DNA of 64,000 nucleotides from Budorcas taxicolor (GCF_023091745.1 NC_068910.1:180103170-180167169), one strand, 5' to 3'; positions 1 to 11,547 are shown, counted from the stretch's first letter. The notes: generated by a model not told the origin, from the letters alone. Translations and numbers: made by a program.

Positions 1-64
1 ATCAAATCCATATCTGCTGCTTGGAAAGTGGATTCTTTACCACTGAGCCCACCTGGGAAGCCCC
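1..64 (-). mobile_element. Bov-tA SINE, cut by window edge
   Basis: The reverse complement opens with the tRNA-derived head (GGGGCTTCCCAGGTGGGC, then the A-box-like GGTAAAGAATCCAC) common to the Bov-tA copies here. Only the head lies inside the window. Confidence 0.75.
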
Positions 65-267
65 TACACCCTCTTAATAATTTTTTCAATGTTGCCCGAA
101 GTACTTTATGAGAATCTCAGTTACTTGCATCCAAATGACCCCAGACTTGAAGTACTGCAGTCTTAAGTAGCTCATTAGATACTCACACCACTTTCCTTTT
201 CTAGTCAATATCTAATGGAAGTAGGAACACCTAGGGTAACGGTACCAACCTCAGGAAGGTTATGGAA

Positions 268-816
268 GGACTTAAGGTGACTGCAGCCATGAAATTAAAA
301 GACACTTACTCCTTGGAAGGAAAGTTATGACCAACCTAGATAGCATATTCAAAAGCAGAGACAGTGCTTTGCCAACAAAGGTTCATCTAGTCAAAGCTAT
401 GGTTTTTCCAGTGGTCGTGTATAGATGCGAGGGTTGGACTGTGAAGAAAGCTGAGTGCTGAAGAATTGATGCTTTTGAACTGCGGTGTTGGAGAAGACTC
501 TTGAGATCCAACCAGTCCATTCTAAAGGAGATCAGCCCTGGGTGTTCTTTGGAAGGAATGATGCTAAAGCTGAAACTCCAGTACTTTGGCCACCTCATGA
601 GAAGAGTTGACTCATTGGAAAAGACTGATGCTGGGAGGGATTGGGGGCAGGAGGAGAAGGGGACAACAGAGGATGAGATGGCTGGATGGCATCACCGACT
701 TGATGGACGTGAGTTTCTCAGGGAGTTGGTGATGAACAGGGAGGCCTGGCGTGCTGCAATTCATGGGGTCACAAAGAGTCGGACACGACTGAGCGACTGA
801 ACTGAACTGAACTGAA
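268..816 (+). mobile_element. BovB LINE, 3' fragment
   Basis: This is a 5'-truncated copy of the end of the BovB ORF, reading through RIDAF, SILKEISPG, LKLQYFGHLMRRVDSLEK and RAAIHGVTKSRTRLSD. It ends in the usual CTGAACTGAACTGAA tail. An internal deletion of roughly 20 nt near 505 removes part of the LRVPWTARR segment. A 2-nt deletion near 623 is shared with the copy at 13.43-13.84 kb. It is non-coding relic sequence. Confidence 0.93.
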
Positions 817-1061
817 GGTCAAAATGTGGGAAAACATAAGGTTCAAGTGATAACTCAGTCATCCTGAAAGCAAATAAGAATTATCAACTCAGCGATGCAG
901 GGGGGCAGGCATACCCTAAAGACATGTTTATGCCCATGTCTTTCACATTTGTCACTGGCAGACCCCACTAACAATTCGCATGAAATAAAAATAGAATCTG
1001 GGTAATAATATCTAACCTTCTTTATCTTTTCCTTTGTCCTTCATCTTGTTTTATTTGCTCA

Positions 1062-1440
1062 TAGAGTGTTGTGTACAGAGGCCTTTCCTGGTGAACTTCA
1101 GGCCAGAGTTCCTAGTGTGAAAGAGCTTCGCCAGACACTTCAGCTCATCCGGCAAGGGCAGAAACGCTGCACAAGATACACTCTATTTAGGATGGGCAGC
1201 AGGCCTGATGTATGCAGAGACGCTGCGCTCAACACTAGGAGAGAGATCTGGAGCATGAGCTTTGCAGCTACACCTACCTCACAGAAACTGCCCCCTCCCC
1301 CTCCGCCCCACCAACCCAGAGCCAACTGCTGAAGCGACCCTAGTGGAGTAGTCCCAACCACAGCCTGTCTGGGGAGAGCCTGGGCTCTATAGCTCCAGCT
1401 GGTGCCTCTTCATTCTTTGACTTAAAAATAAAGATTTCCT
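1062..1440 (+). other. Unassigned GC-richer patch with short ORF
   Basis: A tract more GC-rich than its surroundings follows an acceptor-like sequence (TTTATTTGCTCATAG). It contains an 88-codon ORF at 1066-1332 with a proline run (PPPPPP) and ends with an AATAAA hexamer near 1427. There is no poly(A) tail and no family I recognise. It could be an old processed pseudogene 3' end, an LTR fragment or an exon of an unannotated transcript. The flanks 817-1061 and 1441-1689 show nothing recognisable. Confidence 0.25.
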
Positions 1441-1689
1441 TTGTTTTGGAGGCAACTTACCCTTGTCCTATTGGTTTAAACAACACTGGGCAGGAGGACT
1501 CTTGTTGGAGACCAACTTGGGCGGGTCAGTAATAAGCCCTGTCAGGCATTATTGCTGATACATGTCTTACAGCCCATATATTATTTTACATGTATTATCT
1601 TCCTTATAAGACTATGACCCTCGAAGGACATAGTTCCTAATTCATATTTTCCAATCAATCAGTGTGGAATCTTGCTATTTCGTATTTAG

Positions 1690-1915
1690 ATGGCACTAGT
1701 GGTAAAGCACCCTTCTGCTAATGTGGGTTAGACATAAGAGGTGCAGGTTCCATCCCTGGGTCTGGAAGATCCCCTGAAAAAGGGCATGTCAACTCTCTCC
1801 AGAATTTTTGCCTGGAGAATCCCATGGACAGGGCAGGCTGGCGGGCTACAGTCCACAGGGTCACAAAGAGTCGGACATGATTGAAGCGACTTAGTATGCA
1901 TGCCTGCATGTGCCT
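1690..1915 (+). mobile_element. Bov-tA SINE
   Basis: A head with the GGTAAAGCACCC motif is followed by the B-box-like GGTTCCATCCCTGG and the body CCTGGAGAATCCCATGGACA. It ends at GTCGGACATGATTGAAGCGAC. Confidence 0.9.
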
Positions 1916-2057
1916 AATAGATTTTTGTCAGAAAAGGGAAAATGATAGAAGGTTACAATTACTCTCATTGGAAATTCTGATATTCAGGGATAGCTTATTT
2001 GAAAACAAAGGGAATATACCTTAAAATAAGTGATTGTCTGAGATGTCACCTTATAGG

Positions 2058-2150
2058 TAGAATGAATATGAAAGTCACTTAGTCATGTCTGGCTCTTTGC
2101 GACTCCATGGATTGTAGCCCACCAGGCTCCTCTCTCCATGGAATTCCTCG
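2058..2150 (-). mobile_element. Bov-tA SINE fragment
   Basis: The plus strand reads GTCATGTCTGGCTCTTTGCG and then CCACCAGGCTCC, which is the complement of the Bov-tA 3' half. The tRNA-like head is missing. Confidence 0.8.
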
Positions 2151-2155
2151 GATAG

Positions 2156-2392
2156 ACTAGTGATTCTCAATCAGGACTTAGTTTGTCCCTTAGAGGTAGT
2201 TAGTAATGCCTGGTGACCTTTTTGCTTATCACAACTGGGGTAAGGGATGCTACTAATATCTTTAGAGGTTACAGGCCAGGGGATGCTGTTAAACATCCTA
2301 CAGTGCCTAGAACAACCCATTCTCAAATTTTCACAGCAAATAATTACTTGGTTCAAAATGTAAGTAGTACCAAGGTTGAGGAATACTAAACT
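2156..2392 (+). mobile_element. MER5A-type hAT-Charlie element
   Basis: The tract opens with AGTGATTCTCAATCAGGA and contains CACAACTGGGGTAAGGGATG, GGCCAGGGGATGCTG and AAACATCCTACAGTGC. It closes with CCAAGGTTGAGGAATAC, as in the non-autonomous MER5A consensus. It is diverged, consistent with an old eutherian insertion. 2393-2782 shows nothing I recognise. Confidence 0.82.
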
Positions 2393-2782
2393 AACTTTCC
2401 CCCGATCAAAGACTTTTGTTTCTTGCTGACTGGAGTAGGAAGAACACCTCTGGACTTCAGTTACTAACACCAACAACTGGTGCCAGTGGTAGTATTTGTC
2501 CCACTGTAGCAATTCTCCTCTTATTTCAATAGGTAATAGGACATCTTAAGTTTTCGCTGGACCCTCAATTACTAACTAGAGACTATAACGCTTATCCTCT
2601 CTTGTAGGCAAGATTGAGGAAGCAAGATTAAATTCTAGCCAGAAATGAGTAGAAATGATGTGTATTTCATGTCCTTAAAAAGGAAGATCTTTGCACTTTT
2701 CTTTCTTTCCTGCAAATTATAACCTGGATGTGGAGAGTATGAATGATATTTGTCCATGTAGATATGGATAAAATTACAAGAA

Positions 2783-2900
2783 GGGAATTCCTCAGTGGTC
2801 CAGCGGTTAGGACTCAGTGTTTTCATTGCTATGGCCTGGGTTCAATCCCTGGTTGGGGATCCAATATCCTGAAAGTCTCTTGGTGTGGCCAAAAAAAAAA
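2783..2900 (+). mobile_element. CHR-2-type SINE
   Basis: It starts GGGAATTCCTCAGTGGTCCA, has the tRNA-Glu-like box GGTTCAATCCCTGGTTGGGG, and ends GTGTGGCC plus an A-rich tail (about 2890-2900). This is the cetartiodactyl CHR-2 layout. 2911-3337 holds no recognised feature. Confidence 0.85.
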
Positions 2901-3337
2901 AACAAACAAACAGTGGTGGACAATAGAAGCCTGGTCTTATGGAGCAAAGTCACCTACCTACTTTATCCTGCCTGTTTCCTGCTGGCCAGTCACACAAGAA
3001 AAAAGGCAAACTGCTTTTTGCTTCAAACAGCACTGTTTGAACATTTTATAATAGCAATTCTGTTTTTGTTCTAATACAAACCAGATACAGGTTTTAGTGT
3101 TCTACATGATGACTGGGAGTGAGTAGCACTAGCCACATGGTTTAGAAAGCTGTAGACAGGACTGGTTCAAACTGATAAATACATAATATTGGTAGCCAGA
3201 AGGAAAGAGACCACATCTCAAAAGACCATATTATTTGCATGCAGCAGACTTTGTAGCAGTCAGTTGACTCAGGGATCACACCAACTGTGAAACATGGTAG
3301 ATGTTGAAGTTACTGTGATTTTCAAGCTGAAGGATTT

Positions 3338-3420
3338 ATTTGGTTGGCCCGAAAGTTCATTCAGGGTTTTCCATAAGATGTTACAGAAAATCCCAAATGA
3401 ACTTGTGGGCCAACCCAATA
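3338..3420. mobile_element. Mariner-derived palindromic MITE
   Basis: An element of about 80 bp has TTGGTTGGCCCGAAAGTTCA at one end and its imperfect inverted copy TGAACTTGTGGGCCAACCC at the other. A short centre (CATAAGATGTTACAG) joins them and a TA lies at the right edge. Size, termini and near-perfect palindrome match mariner MITEs of the MADE1 type. It has no coding capacity. Confidence 0.85.
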
Positions 3421-3509
3421 GAATGTGTATTGATTTGTCCTCCTGTATTGGTATTATATTTAATTTTTTTGTTTATAAGCTTTAAAGATGTGATTAAGAT
3501 TTATAACCA

Positions 3510-3752
3510 CCCCACTCCAGTACTCTTGCCTGGAAAATCCCTTGGATGGGGGAGCCTGGTGGGCTACAGTCCATGGGGTCGCTAAGAGTTGGACACAACT
3601 GAGTGACTTCACTTTCACTTTTCACTTTCATGCATTGGAGAAGGAAATGGCAACCCACTCCCAGGGACGAGGGAGCCTGGTGGGCTGCTGTCTATGTAGT
3701 CGCACAGAGTTGGACACAACTGAAGCGACTTAGCAGCAGCAGCAGCAGCAGT
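3510..3752 (+). mobile_element. BOV-A2 SINE with (AGC)n tail
   Basis: Two Bov-tA-like monomers (CCACTCCAGTACTCTTGCC and later GGCAACCCACTCCC) are joined through CACTTTTCACTTTCATGC, the dimeric BOV-A2 arrangement. The first monomer is 5'-truncated. The tail is a pure AGC microsatellite at about 3733-3752. Confidence 0.92.
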
Positions 3753-6004
3753 AGGAAAAAAAAAATCAGCTTCCTGGGACAATGTTCTATGGAAAGGAGT
3801 TGGACAGTTAACTCTTATTATAAACACTAGCTATCTTAAGAGTAATGCAGATGTCTTATTTAGGAATTTGACCAAAAGATGGGGAGTAGATAAAACAAGT
3901 ACTTTTTAGCTACCAAGTACCTGATACTCTGCTTTATTCCTTTTGTTGTGGGACATAATTTCGGGGAAAAAAATCATTGTTGTTTTTCCTTCTGCATGTT
4001 GTGGTTACTGCCCCTATTTCCACCTGTCAGATAAGTGGCTTTCATCCTTTTGAAGAAGGACGCATGCAGCTGAGAAGGCAAAAATCAATTGAGTTCCTGA
4101 AGAGATATGTTAAAACTCCTCTGAACCAGGAATTTTGAAAGCCAAGACTTTCATGAGCCAAGTTTTTGAGATCACAAAGTATTTTTAAGCTACAAAAGGC
4201 TAAGCCTCTGGAGACTGTTGAACATGGAGTCTTGAGGATAAAGTTAGGGGTGGAGAGGAGCTTGCTAAGAAAAAAATATTTTCCCACGCTAAAGGAGATG
4301 AAGTTTAATAAGTGACTGGGACAAGTGTTATCTGAGGGGAAGGAGCTAGAGCATGGAAACTGGGGGTGACTGAAACAGCACATGGTACCCTATTGTCAGC
4401 CCAACTAAGATTTGGATGGGGCAAATGCAGACCACAGGGAGGTTTGGATCAGAGCAGACAAATTTTCCTTGATACCCAAAAGAGTTTAAACCTCAAAGAT
4501 GTCCTCTCAGTGCACCTGTTCCCAACCCAAATCATCATCATCATCTAGCAATAGAAGGGTAGACTCAGAGACATTTCATCAGAAATGGTCACAGATACAC
4601 TATGCCAAGCCTCTCACTAATTTAGGCTAACACAGGCAAGTTTTCAAAAGATTTCTGTGTTCTTGAGAAGAGATAGAAGAGAGCTGCCTGGGAATCTGGA
4701 CTGTCCTTGCAAGTGGAATACACAGAATGTGAAGTGATCTTAGACGTGGCAGAGGGAGAGTCAAGGGGGATGTGGATTTACAGCAGCAGGTATAAATGGG
4801 CTAGGGGTGGATGAGCAGTAGCATGTAGACCCCAGCATAGGTCTAAAAGGATGTGAAGAAAAGAAGCGGGTGCATCTGCCCTTCAACATATACCAATATA
4901 TACTAAATCTCTTTCCCAAAATAATCTACATCAAAACTGTGAAGAAAAAGAGCAGAAAGCAATGAAAACAACCTGGAATTGACTATTTACCCCAAAGAAA
5001 TGAAGAAAAGTCTCATAAGCCTTCTACATAAATATGCAGTGACCTCCAGAGAAGGGAGGTGAGAAATCATTCAATGATCCACAAACTCTTACCTAATTAT
5101 GAGGATGTTTTCAAGAAATGGACTCTGAACAAAAACTGTAGTTTTGAAAATCTAAGTGTTAAAAATGGACAAGTAAACAGAAAAGTAAATATTCTTTGAA
5201 CAGGACATAGAGAAATAAATGTGGTCAGATGCATTCGGAAGACATCTAAAACTTCCCAGCCCCTCCCCAAGTATCCTGATGCCCCAATCATGGAATATAG
5301 GCATTTATTGCCACAGAAGGGGGGTTAGATAGAGTTGGAAGTAAATTGTCAATTAGTCCCTACATATAATTAAAAAATCTAATTGCACAAACAAGAATAA
5401 TGGAAGCCAGAGTTTACTAGTACAGAAGTCAGAGTTATAAGAAGTAAAATATATCAAAAGAGCAACTGCAAGAAAAAAAAATGAAGATTTAAGGATAGTT
5501 TTCTCAATCAAAAGAGAAAGAAGTTTAACCTGTGCTAAGAGGGAGAGTCTTATAGGACACAGGGCTGGACTTTAGAGGTTTATGTTATCTGAGAATGGGA
5601 GCTTTCACCTTTCCTCCCCACCTGCACTGATTCCAGATCTCTATGCAATGAATAAAGCCAAACAGAATCAGTGCCACTAGAATGATATAAACATACTCTA
5701 GGTGGTCAGGCTCACAAAAACAACCACACCTTATATAGAGTCAGGTGTCAAGTTGAATGAAAACACTGAAACATCTGTGAGGAAATTTTAATTATGACAC
5801 TTCCAAATGTACAAAACCTCTATAAACAGAAAAGGAAAAAAATTTTTTTTAATTGTCTTATTTTAATTGAATTTTTTAAGAAATTAAATGTAATTCAACT
5901 ACACCCCTCTTTTCCCCCCATTCCATTCTTAAAAATGCTGTTTGCCTGAGCATAACGAATCCCAAGTCAAAAGACAAAGAAAAAAGACTAGAGTTCAGGA
6001 GCCA
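3753..6004. other. Intergenic, no recognised feature
   Basis: There are no long ORFs, no ruminant SINE or LINE signature, and only short A-runs. Very old diverged repeats may be hidden here. Confidence 0.6.
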
Positions 6005-6290
6005 AGCTTGGAGCCTATACCTGAGACTGGGCTTGAGTCTGGGTCTAAGGATACTGAACCTGGGTCTAAGAGGTCTGGGTCTGGGTCTAGGACTGGGTCT
6101 GGGCCTGGTCCCAGGTCTTAGGGTGGACTTGCATTGGGAGAGACTGGCCGTGGGACCAGGACCAGTGATCGGGCTGGGACAAGGCCTAATCCTGAGCCTG
6201 GGCTTGGGACTGTGACTCATTCTGCAATATATCTGGGCCTAGATTTAAGTTGGAAATGGGGCTGGATCTGAAGCTGGGCTGGGGCTGAAA
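6005..6290. repeat. Degenerate CTGGGT/CTGGGC minisatellite
   Basis: Irregular tandem repetition of a roughly 6-nt unit (CTGGGT, CTGGGC, CTAGGA, CTGGGA variants) is densest at 6030-6120 and again at 6160-6290. The hexamer periodicity keeps both strands open (for example 6033-6215 plus and 5876-6220 minus, Leu-Gly-rich or Pro-Arg-rich). That is a compositional artefact, not evidence of a gene. Confidence 0.85.
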
Positions 6291-7214
6291 TATGTTTATC
6301 TGTAAGAGGAAGTTGGGGCTGCTGCAGAGCTGCAGAGACTTTGCTCTTGGTTAGTAGATATCAGGAGTGTATCTAGACTTGCTCTGATAAGGTCATCAGT
6401 GACTAAGAATTTCTCATCAACAAACTCACTAACCCGTTTCAGAGTCAGACTTTCCTTTAACCCAGAAATCTTGCTATCTGAATTCAGACACAAGTTCATC
6501 AGAAGAACAAAAGTGAAAATACAGCTTTAGTTAGGCAGAGTCTTAACAGTTTGCAGTTAGAAGACATTCAGGAGTCTTAGCTCTTTTAAATCTTAAAAAA
6601 GTTTCAGTTATTCATATTTTATGTTTTAAACTAGTTTTTTTATATTTTAATAAAACATGTTACCTTTGATTGTTGTCAATATTGGTTTGGAAATTAAGCG
6701 TTACTGTAATTTTCTAAAATCTTGTGGATCTATGATTTTATAAAAATGGTTTATGCATTATAGTCATTCATGTTGGAGATGGTACAGTTTGCCTTGGGAA
6801 CAACTGTTTGAATTCCACTCTGCCTTAACTTAACTTTGAATGTCTCAGTTACTCTTAGAACCCCACTTTTGACATAACAGCATTGCCTCGTGGGGTTTTT
6901 AGTGGTCCATAAGCTAGTAAAAACAATGTACAGAATAGAGAATAGACAAGCCATACTCAGTAAGTATCCATTCCCTTCATAGGCACCACCCTCCATGAGG
7001 CTTCACTATTGGAATACTCTCCTGAGGAACACAAGCTACTTTGGACAGCTCAGTGTTTTGAGTCGTGCAAAAGTGGTCATGAATAACATAGAGACTGTAA
7101 AATACCCGCACACTAAGTTGCTAAAGTGTAAGTTACTATCCCACGCTGGATTCAATTGGCTTGTTATGTTTTTTAATTGGTAAGAGAAAGTAACCATTAT
7201 GGGTTTCCATGATG
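6291..7214. other. Intergenic, no recognised feature
   Basis: Only short ORFs without recognisable domains are present. No SINE or LINE signature was seen. Confidence 0.55.
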
Positions 7215-7690
7215 TCTGGCACTTAGAACTCATTTACTCAATTTTCATAGTCAGCTGAAAAGGTGTGTTATTATCCCTACTCAATATACGGTATGTGAGA
7301 GTTGGACCATAAAGAAGGCTGAGTACTGAAGAATTGATGCTTTCAAATTGTGTTGCTAGAGAAGACTTTTGAGAGTCTCTTGGACTGCAAGGAGATCAAA
7401 CCAGTTCATCCTAAAGGAAATCAATCCTAAATATTCATAGAGAGGATGAGATGGTTAGATAGCATCACTGACTCAACAGACACGATTTTGAGCCAACTCC
7501 AGGAGACAGTGAAGGACAGGGGAGTCCGGCATGCTGCAGTCCATGGGGTTGCAAAGAGTCAGACATGACTGAACGACTGAACAACAACAACCATCTGAAG
7601 AATATGAGCCTGAGAAAGATTTAATCACTTGCCCCTAGCTATGCAGGTATTCCTGACTGAGCCAGGATCTGAAGTCGAGACCTTCTAAGC
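7215..7690 (+). mobile_element. MIR SINE split by a BovB insertion
   Basis: 7215-7288 reads AACTCATTTACTC then GTTATTATCCCTACTC, and 7591-7690 continues with CATCTGAAGAATATGAGCC, ATCACTTGCCCCTAGC and TGAGCCAGGATCTGAA. These are successive parts of the MIR consensus, separated by the BovB fragment at 7290-7590. Confidence 0.72.
7290..7590 (+). mobile_element. BovB LINE, internally deleted 3' fragment
   Basis: It starts in the TATGTGAGAGTTGGACCATAA (CESWTIKK) segment and runs to AAATCAATCCTAAATATTC. It then jumps to GAGGATGAGATGGTTAGATA, missing about 110 nt of consensus, and ends at CGACTGAACAACAACAA. Confidence 0.9.
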
Positions 7691-7959
7691 CTGCATAGGA
7701 GCCCCCTGACCTATCCCTGCTTTCCGAGTGTGTGGGCGCTTTACAGAGGCGGCAGTGCTCCCTGACTCACAGTCAAGTGCTTGCCTTTGGTTTCTGAGCT
7801 TTACTAGGTTCCTCTGACCCTTGACTTTCTGTCAATATTATGATTTAGCTTCTTTTGTCTTGAGTATGAGCCCCATGTCTGTGATTCACTGTTAGATCTT
7901 CTCTCGGTTGGGTGCCTAGGGGAAGAGCTTTTCCTGTTTTGGAAGTTCGATGCCTGAAG

Positions 7960-8150
7960 CAGGGCACTTAAAGCCAGGGCTCTGGGATAACGCAGAGGGA
8001 TGGGGTGGTGAGGGAGGTGGGAGAGAGGTTCAGGATGAGGGTACACATGTGCACCCATGGGTTATTCATGTTGATGTATGGCAAAAACCATCACAATATT
8101 GTAATTATCCTATTAAAATAAATTAATTAATAAAAAATAGTTTTTAATAT
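7960..8150 (+). mobile_element. Ruminant L1 3' end
   Basis: The G-rich GTGAGGGAGGTGGGAGAG stretch, CACATGTGCACCCATGG, ATGTATGGCAAAAACCATCA and CACAATATTGTAATTATCC lead into an A-rich end with AATAAA. This is the layout of bovine L1 3' UTRs. 7691-7959 upstream may be more of the same element but is not recognised. Confidence 0.72.
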
Positions 8151-9089
8151 ATGTAAAAAATTGATTTAATTTGGACATATTCAATGATGTAGAAATTAAG
8201 ACATATTGTATATAAACTAAGAAAAACTTCAACAAATTCTTGATTTTCATGAGAGTCTGTGTGCATGTGTTATTTAAGATAAATCACAAATCCTGAGGCA
8301 ATTTTTTTTTATCCCCATCTAGTATAATACACCGCCACCTATGCCAGTCTGTGTTTTTAAAGAATGCAAATTAAATATAATATTGGAGTATGGCATTTTC
8401 AAGGAAGGAAAATTTGTTGTTAAAACATCATATAATTTAAATTTCATTTGTGTTTCACTTTGAATAGTATTGCCTGTGATATTGCTTCATCTAGAAGCAC
8501 AGATGGTGAAAAATATGCTTATATAGTCTCATTTTTTATATTCCTTATCTATTTCATTCATAATCTTTGGCACTGTCAACTAACACAGTTTTATTTACTG
8601 AGATTCTAAAATTTCTGTAGAAATGACCTGTTCAGTCGGTCTGAGTAAACAAGTCCAGGAAATTTAGAGTCATGAGGAAATCATTAGTCACAACCTTGAC
8701 AAGTTAATGTAGTGAAGAAAATCAAGAAGAAATATTCTGCTGACCACTGATTATTACTTAACATCAGTTTCTGGTGAAAGACAAAAATACTAAAAGGTGA
8801 AACAGAAAGCCTTATCAGCACTATTCCTTATTAACATGCTCATCATGGCTGACGTAGGTTTGATTGTTGTCCTGGCCACCAGGGTCTCTGCAAGGACTCA
8901 TCAGTACCTTGCCCTCTAGAGTTACACTAGGAAAGAAATGAAAACTCTGCTATTTTGTTAGTGTTTTTGTTTGTTTGTTTTTCACCTGTTTTTTTTTTTT
9001 TCTTCATTAATTGCAACATCAGAACAGTAGACTTGAATAAGCATTGGCTATTAAAAACCAATTGTTAAACAATGATGAAAAGAAAAAAT
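8151..9089. other. Intergenic, AT-rich, no recognised feature
   Basis: No ORF of note. There is a poly(T) run near 8990-9001. Confidence 0.55.
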
Positions 9090-9200
9090 GAGGATTTCCC
9101 TGTCAGTCCATGGTTAAGACTCTGTGCTTCCAATGCAAGGTTTGATCTCTGGTCTGGGAACTAAAATCCCATATGCCATGCAACCAAGAAAAGGAAAACT
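9090..9200 (+). mobile_element. CHR-2-type SINE, diverged
   Basis: GAGGATTTCCCTGTCAGTCC, then TGCTTCCAATGCAAGG, a B-box-like TTTGATCTCTGGTCTGGGAA and ACTAAAATCCCATATGCC correspond to the CHR-2 body. The tail is a degraded A-rich stretch. Confidence 0.78.
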
Positions 9201-9954
9201 GAGTGGAGAGATTTTGCAATATTATTAAATTTTAAGGTAGCAGTAAAAAGGAATTTTGTAGTCAGAGCCAGATTATATATAATAAATTATCTAAATACTA
9301 ACCTGTTATAAATTCTGTGGTCTTAGGAATATAAAATAAGAAATTAACTCATGCCTAAAATCATATGCCACCTTTGTTTCCCCTTCAGGTTAGTTTTGAA
9401 CTCTAATCAATGGAATATCTCTTCTTGAGAGGTAATGTTGCCCAGAAATTGCTAAGTTTCTTAAAAGTTTCTTAAAAGAGAACCAGAGCAAGATGCTAGG
9501 AGTGATCCCATGAGGCAGAATCATTGTTCAAGATCTTATGTGTTGATTGGCTTGGGGGTTGCCAGTTTGCCAAACTAGCATGGATAAACATCGGAAGTAG
9601 GTTTACCTAGAACAGAGGAAACAAAATAGAGTTGGACCACACCAGAAGAAAATAATGACATGAAATAGGTAAACCACTGCTGCCTTAAATGATATAGAGA
9701 GGACAGTATTTAAGGACAAGACTTTGGAAATTACACATGCCGGGGCTCAAATCCTTCATCCATCAACCATTCGTAGAGACAAAATACATAACTATGCTAT
9801 GATACAGACTCCTTAGCTATATCTGCCAGGATTGTGGATAAGATTAGAGAAGATTAGCATCATGAACATAGTATAGGGCTTAGCTCTACAAACAGAATAT
9901 AATTGGTTTTGGTAGCTAATATTAATTCTATTATTATCATCATCACCTCCATTG
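9201..9954. other. Intergenic, no recognised feature
   Basis: Nothing recognised in either strand. Confidence 0.55.
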
Positions 9955-10190
9955 CATGGTTGGAGTACAGATTCTGGAGCCAGATAATTAGGTTCAAACC
10001 CTTTCATCATCATTTACTGACTCAGTAACTCTTGGTAGAATATGTACCCTTCATGTGCCTTGATGTCTTCAGTTGTAAAAAGAAGATAATTTCTATCTTG
10101 TGAATTTGTTAAGAGGATTCAGTGATTTAACACACGTGGGCTATTAGAATCACTGGACTGTATAAATAGTAAGCACTCTGTTAGTTGATA
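9955..10190 (-). mobile_element. MIR SINE
   Basis: The plus strand reads as the complement of MIR: GATTCTGGAGCCAGATAATT, TTACTGACTCAGTAACTC, CAGTTGTAAAAAGAAGATAA, GTTAAGAGGATTCAGTG and ATAGTAAGCACTCTGTTAG. It is diverged but collinear along most of the element. Confidence 0.75.
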
Positions 10191-11174
10191 TTCCATCTAT
10201 ATAATTTTAAATGGTATAGAGAAATTCTGAGTGAGAGGTCAGTGACAATTTGAACATAAGAGAAGGTGCTTTTTAGCATGAGGAAAATGATTTTTTCTTT
10301 TTTGTATGACTGTCCAAACTAAGTTCAGGTGCCTGAAGGTTAGGATTAATTTTTTTTCTAGGCCTCTGTTATGCTTGGAGGAGTACCTGTAATCATCAAA
10401 TCTACAAGTAGGAGAAAACCTAGTGGTTATCCTAGCCCATCTAAGACATGTACACTCTTTACAGTATTAATACTTCCAAAAACACATGGCATAGCCAATG
10501 AAGGTGAACACATTACTTTTCAAGGCAACTAATTTTCAGACAATCATAGGAAAGAAAGTTTGCTCTTCTCTGGAACTGAATCTCAATTCCCTTCCAACCA
10601 CCAGACAAGCCCAGCCCTAGAAATCATCACAGACTAAATATAGTTTCTCTTCCTCATGACAATTATTCAAATACTTGTAAATAGCATCCATATCAACTCC
10701 TCTCCCCTCTCATTAGGCTGTTTCCCTTTTCTTGAACAAAGTACCTTCCACTGTTCTTTGTATAAAAGCAGCATGAACCCCTGTGGAATCAGACTGAGTG
10801 GACCTCAAATTTCCAAGTGCTTAACTTGGGTGGTTTAGTAGATCATTCTTGAATGCTTCATAGGAATGGAAGTGGTAATACCTAACTTTAAAAATTGCAT
10901 TAAGAACTAAATGTATGAGTATGTGCATAACACTAGACACAACATAAGTGTTCAAGAATAACAATACCTGTGTTGATAATTATTGCTGTAAACAGAATAT
11001 TTCTCCTGCTATTCTTGGCCTTCTTTGAGGACAGTGTTCAATGTGTCAACATGTGGAAGAGAGAAAAACAATTACTTTCCTGTTTTGTACTGTTCCTAAG
11101 TTTGGTTTAATGTTAATTTTTAAGCTTAAATTGTCACAGAGACATTTGAATTCCCTCCTAAGGAATGCATTTGG
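10191..11174. other. Intergenic, no recognised feature
   Basis: No coding signal. 10880-10985 has weak MIR-like wording (ATAACACTAGACACAACATA, AGTGTTCAAGAATAA) but is too short to call. Confidence 0.5.
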
Positions 11175-11335
11175 TGAAACTCACAGAGTGCTTATTATGT
11201 GTCACTCACTGTGTTAAGTGCATTAGGTGCACCATGCTCTGTCTCCAATACAATAATTCTATGTGGCAAAAGGTCATTACTATCCTCATTTTATATCAAC
11301 AGAAAAGCAAACTGAGATTTAGTGTTATGAGTGGG
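11175..11335 (+). mobile_element. MIR SINE
   Basis: AGAGTGCTTATTATGTGTCA, CACTGTGTTAAGTGCATTAG, TACTATCCTCATTTTATATC and GAAAAGCAAACTGAGATTTA follow the MIR consensus in order. The 3' part is cut by the Bov-tA that begins at about 11342. Confidence 0.75.
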
Positions 11336-11341
11336 ATTGAC

Positions 11342-11541
11342 TGGGCTTCCCTGATAGCTCAGCTGGTAAAGAATCCGCCTACAATGCAGGAGATCCTAGT
11401 TTGATTTCTGGGTAGGGAAGGTCTGCTAGAGAAGGGATAAGCTACCCACTCCAGGATTCTGGCCTAGAGAATTCCACAGATTGTATAGTCTATGGGGTCC
11501 CAAAGAGTTGGACACGACTGGGTGATTTTCACTTTCACTTT
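11342..11541 (+). mobile_element. Bov-tA SINE
   Basis: GGGCTTCCCTGATAGCTCAG, GGTAAAGAATCCGCC and the body lead to AGTTGGACACGACTGGGTGA, followed by a CACTTT tail. Confidence 0.9.
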
Positions 11542-11547
11542 GAGGTT

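Noticed and set aside
5876..6220. 114-codon minus ORF and its plus-strand partner
   Set aside because: Both come from hexamer periodicity of the CTGGGT repeat, which avoids stops in every frame of three.
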